A stretch of DNA of 64,000 bases from Leeuwenhoekiella sp. (GTDB taxonomy: Bacteria; Bacteroidota; Bacteroidia; Flavobacteriales; Flavobacteriaceae): contig PAPI01000011.1 of NCBI GenBank assembly GCA_002708845.1, positions 58,763 through 122,762 of the forward strand, in the 5' to 3' direction. The translations under genes were made by a program, and so were the position numbers. The notes below the pieces were generated by a model. It ran no database searches and was not told the origin of the DNA. It saw only the letters and a list, made by a program, of their open reading frames with translations. This document shows positions 62,458-64,000 of the stretch, in pieces. Numbering within the stretch: the stretch's first letter is position 1; the number at the start of each line of letters is the position of its first letter.

Positions 62458-63711
62458 TTAAAAAATAATTTCATCTTTATCTCCTAATCCAAGTTCCCTT
62501 CTAACATATTCATTGTATCCGGAGTCAAAAGTAATATTAGTATTGTTAAGTCTCGACAATTCCAAACTTGTCAAATTCATTCCGTTGAAATCATTTTCAT
62601 TTCCAATCAAATGATAAAAGCTTTCGTAATAATACTTAAAGTTTTCAATACCGATAAACCGATTACTAGATACTTGATTATTAAATTCAGTGTCTTTAAA
62701 AGAAACGGCTATGAAGTCGCATGTAATAACCTTAACTTCAAACACACAATTATCTGTAAAAGTCACCCCTAAAAATTCTAAATCCTGCAGTATTCCTTTT
62801 TTAAATTGAACTCCAATAAATCTCGTTAGATGAAAGTTAATTCTATTTAAATAGCCAATAAATGAACATTCAAAAAATGAGACCTCATAAAATTTAAACC
62901 AGATGTTATTTGAAATCTCACAAAATGAACATTTGTGAAAAACAACTTCCTTAATTAAGGTATTATCGAAGAAACACTTCTCAAAATTGCAAAATACAAA
63001 TTGCAAATCGGTAAGTTGAGAATTCCTTAAATCACATTGCTTAAATCCACAACCGGATGTTGATTTGGGAAATTTGGATCTTATTAAATTAACATTAGTG
63101 AGATTTAATCCACCAAAATTTATATCTGAAAAGTTACAATCCGATAAATCCTTTTCGTGTTCGTCATAAATTTCATTTCTAAAAATTATGTTTATAATAC
63201 CTTGACTAAGGCTTTTCTTACTTTCAGTTAAATTTTCATTAGTTAATTCAATTCTCAGTATACTAAGAAATACATTAAGAGCAATCTCACTATAATCATC
63301 AGGAAATTTGACAGCTATTGAATGGAGTTCATGTGTACCAGCCAAAACGACTGTTTCATTTGATGACCCTATATGATCAACCGCATTTTTGAAAAGTTCA
63401 TTTAATTGGGCATTTCTTGAAAGTACTATTTGTTCATTTTGAGCTTTAACAGCTTTCGTTTGAGCTTTAGCGCTCTCAATACTTGATTTTGCTCGATCTA
63501 AAGCAAATTTTAAAGCCACAATACCAGCTATTCCAGCTAAAATTTTTAAAAGAAGATCAGTGAATAAGCCCCTGTGATTCCTATTTTCAGGATAAAGCCA
63601 ATAACTAAGTGCATTTACTTCAGAAATAATTTCATTTTTAAAAAAATATAAGATCAGGATAATTCCTAAGATTATAAGAATTAATGCAATCTGATTTGAC
63701 CTTTTTTCCAT
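62458..63711 (-). CDS. Pentapeptide-repeat membrane protein with coiled coil
   Basis: 417 residues. Two N-terminal membrane helices (LILIILGIILILYF and LLLKILAGIAGIVALKFAL) are followed by an Ala/Lys/Gln coiled coil (AKSSIESAKAQTKAVKAQNE) and a helical linker (~100-190). Divergent pentapeptide repeats (~195-380) such as 'CNFSDINFGGLNLTNVNLIR' and 'CSFCEISNNIWFKFYEV' come last. The right-handed beta-helix would lie in the cytoplasm. The gene is more AT-rich than its neighbours and sits between two similar terminators next to a tRNA, which hints at recent acquisition. Function unknown; a signalling or defence role is possible but not shown. Confidence 0.8.
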   Translation of the reverse strand: MEKRSNQIALILIILGIILILYFFKNEIISEVNALSYWLYPENRNHRGLFTDLLLKILAGIAGIVALKFALDRAKSSIESAKAQTKAVKAQNEQIVLSRNAQLNELFKNAVDHIGSSNETVVLAGTHELHSIAVKFPDDYSEIALNVFLSILRIELTNENLTESKKSLSQGIINIIFRNEIYDEHEKDLSDCNFSDINFGGLNLTNVNLIRSKFPKSTSGCGFKQCDLRNSQLTDLQFVFCNFEKCFFDNTLIKEVVFHKCSFCEISNNIWFKFYEVSFFECSFIGYLNRINFHLTRFIGVQFKKGILQDLEFLGVTFTDNCVFEVKVITCDFIAVSFKDTEFNNQVSSNRFIGIENFKYYYESFYHLIGNENDFNGMNLTSLELSRLNNTNITFDSGYNEYVRRELGLGDKDEIIF

Positions 63712-63850
63712 ATTTAAAAATCTAAAGTGTAAACCTCTGAGTGAACCGGAGGTAACGTTAGTTGAACCTTACGAAGATAATCTAATAGCAGTATAAAAGA
63801 ATCTATTTATCAGGTCGATAAGTCAAAAACAGAATATTCTTAAAACAAAA

Positions 63851-63880
63851 AAAACCTCTGACTTTCGTCAGAGGTTTTTC
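63851..63880 (-). terminator. Terminator of the tRNA-Leu gene
   Basis: A stem of about 12 bp, AAAACCTCTGAC (63851-63862) with GTCAGAGGTTTT (63867-63878), and a TTTC loop. On the minus strand it follows the tRNA and runs into a T stretch. Confidence 0.8.
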
Positions 63881-63884
63881 GTTG

Positions 63885-63966
63885 TACAGGCGGAGAGACT
63901 CGAACTCTCACACCTTGCGGCACTAGATCCTAAGTCTAGCGTGTCTACCAATTCCACCACGCCTGC
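63885..63966 (-). tRNA. tRNA-Leu (anticodon UAG)
   Basis: 82 bases on the minus strand. The acceptor arm GCAGGCG pairs with CGCCTGT (a terminal G-U), and the discriminator base is A. The D-arm region GGTGGAATTGGTAGAC, an anticodon stem-loop with TAG in CTAGACTTAGGATCTAG, a long variable arm (TGCCGCAAGGTGT) and a T-arm with GAGAGTTCGAGTCTCTC make it a class II leucine tRNA reading CUA. CCA is not encoded. Confidence 0.95.
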
Positions 63967-64000
63967 ATACTATTTTTAACGTACTTAGGACTCCCGTTAA

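Noticed and set aside
63851-63966. tRNA-Leu 3' end as a phage or island attachment site
   Set aside because: No integrase and no duplicated tRNA 3' segment are visible; the repeated hairpin is outside the tRNA and is explained by terminator function.

Overview
The window is about 64 kb of a chromosome from a member of the Bacteroidota, most likely a marine Flavobacteriaceae; a Leeuwenhoekiella- or Dokdonia-like genus is only a guess. The evidence is a SusC/SusD pair, a type IX secretion (CHU_C) C-terminal domain next to a PorP/SprF protein, many lipoproteins with short lipoboxes, promoter candidates of the TAnnTTTG type, weak Shine-Dalgarno sequences and several TTG starts. I see no phage, transposase, CRISPR array or rRNA. 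The only RNA gene is a tRNA-Leu at the right edge.

Layout. 1-3.7 kb: the end of a membrane iron-sulfur protein (cut by the window), a small PLDc_N-type membrane protein, and a leftward pair of an outer-membrane barrel and a FAS1 lipoprotein. 3.8-8.0 kb: an overlapping operon of a MORN-like protein, two GT2 glycosyltransferases and a GT-C membrane glycosyltransferase, with a hairpin repeat element before the last gene. 8.0-10.4 kb: a FN3-like/CHU_C secreted protein coupled to PorP/SprF. 10.4-13.4 kb: a leftward three-gene operon (ArnC-like GT2, double LAB_N membrane protein, ArnT-like GT39) that probably glycosylates a lipid. 13.5-16.8 kb: a polyamine operon (arginine decarboxylase, agmatinase, deoxyhypusine-synthase-like protein). 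17-21 kb: a pseudouridine-synthase-like protein, a UbiA prenyltransferase, and two enzymes of the lower mevalonate pathway. 21-22.8 kb: TspO and a BaiN/HI0933-type flavoprotein.

23.2-40.4 kb is the most unusual part. A SusC/SusD pair and a clear terminator are followed by three giant paralogous surface lipoproteins (about 1,080-1,120 residues each, FG-GAP/VCBS repeats plus an ASPIC/UnbV domain). Their reading frames overlap. They are followed by a vanadium-haloperoxidase/PAP2-like lipoprotein and a membrane-anchored GyrI-like protein. No glycosidase is present, so this does not look like an ordinary polysaccharide-utilisation locus.

40.4-43.9 kb holds two overlapping TlpA-like thioredoxin lipoproteins, a small membrane protein and MarC. 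44-52 kb is a sugar locus. One arm (LacI regulator, beta-phosphoglucomutase, GH65 disaccharide phosphorylase) runs leftward. The other (GH32 fructosidase lipoprotein, sugar MFS porter, PfkB fructokinase) runs rightward. A LacI-type operator candidate lies between them, and its exact 14-mer also occurs upstream of the SusC gene. 52-58 kb: a PLP decarboxylase, a TrkH/TrkA-type potassium uptake pair, a GH43 lipoprotein and a dienelactone hydrolase. 58.5-62.2 kb: an ECF sigma factor with a TPR/putative anti-sigma protein, divergent from an OmpA protein, a secreted protein and a lipoprotein. 62.4-64 kb: an AT-rich pentapeptide-repeat membrane protein and tRNA-Leu(UAG).

Two enzymes lack the residue their family normally uses for catalysis: the deoxyhypusine-synthase-like protein (Lys to Gly) and the RsuA/RluB-like pseudouridine synthase (Asp to Gly). 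Residue numbers are approximate unless tied to a nucleotide position. All family assignments come from reading the translations, not from database searches.
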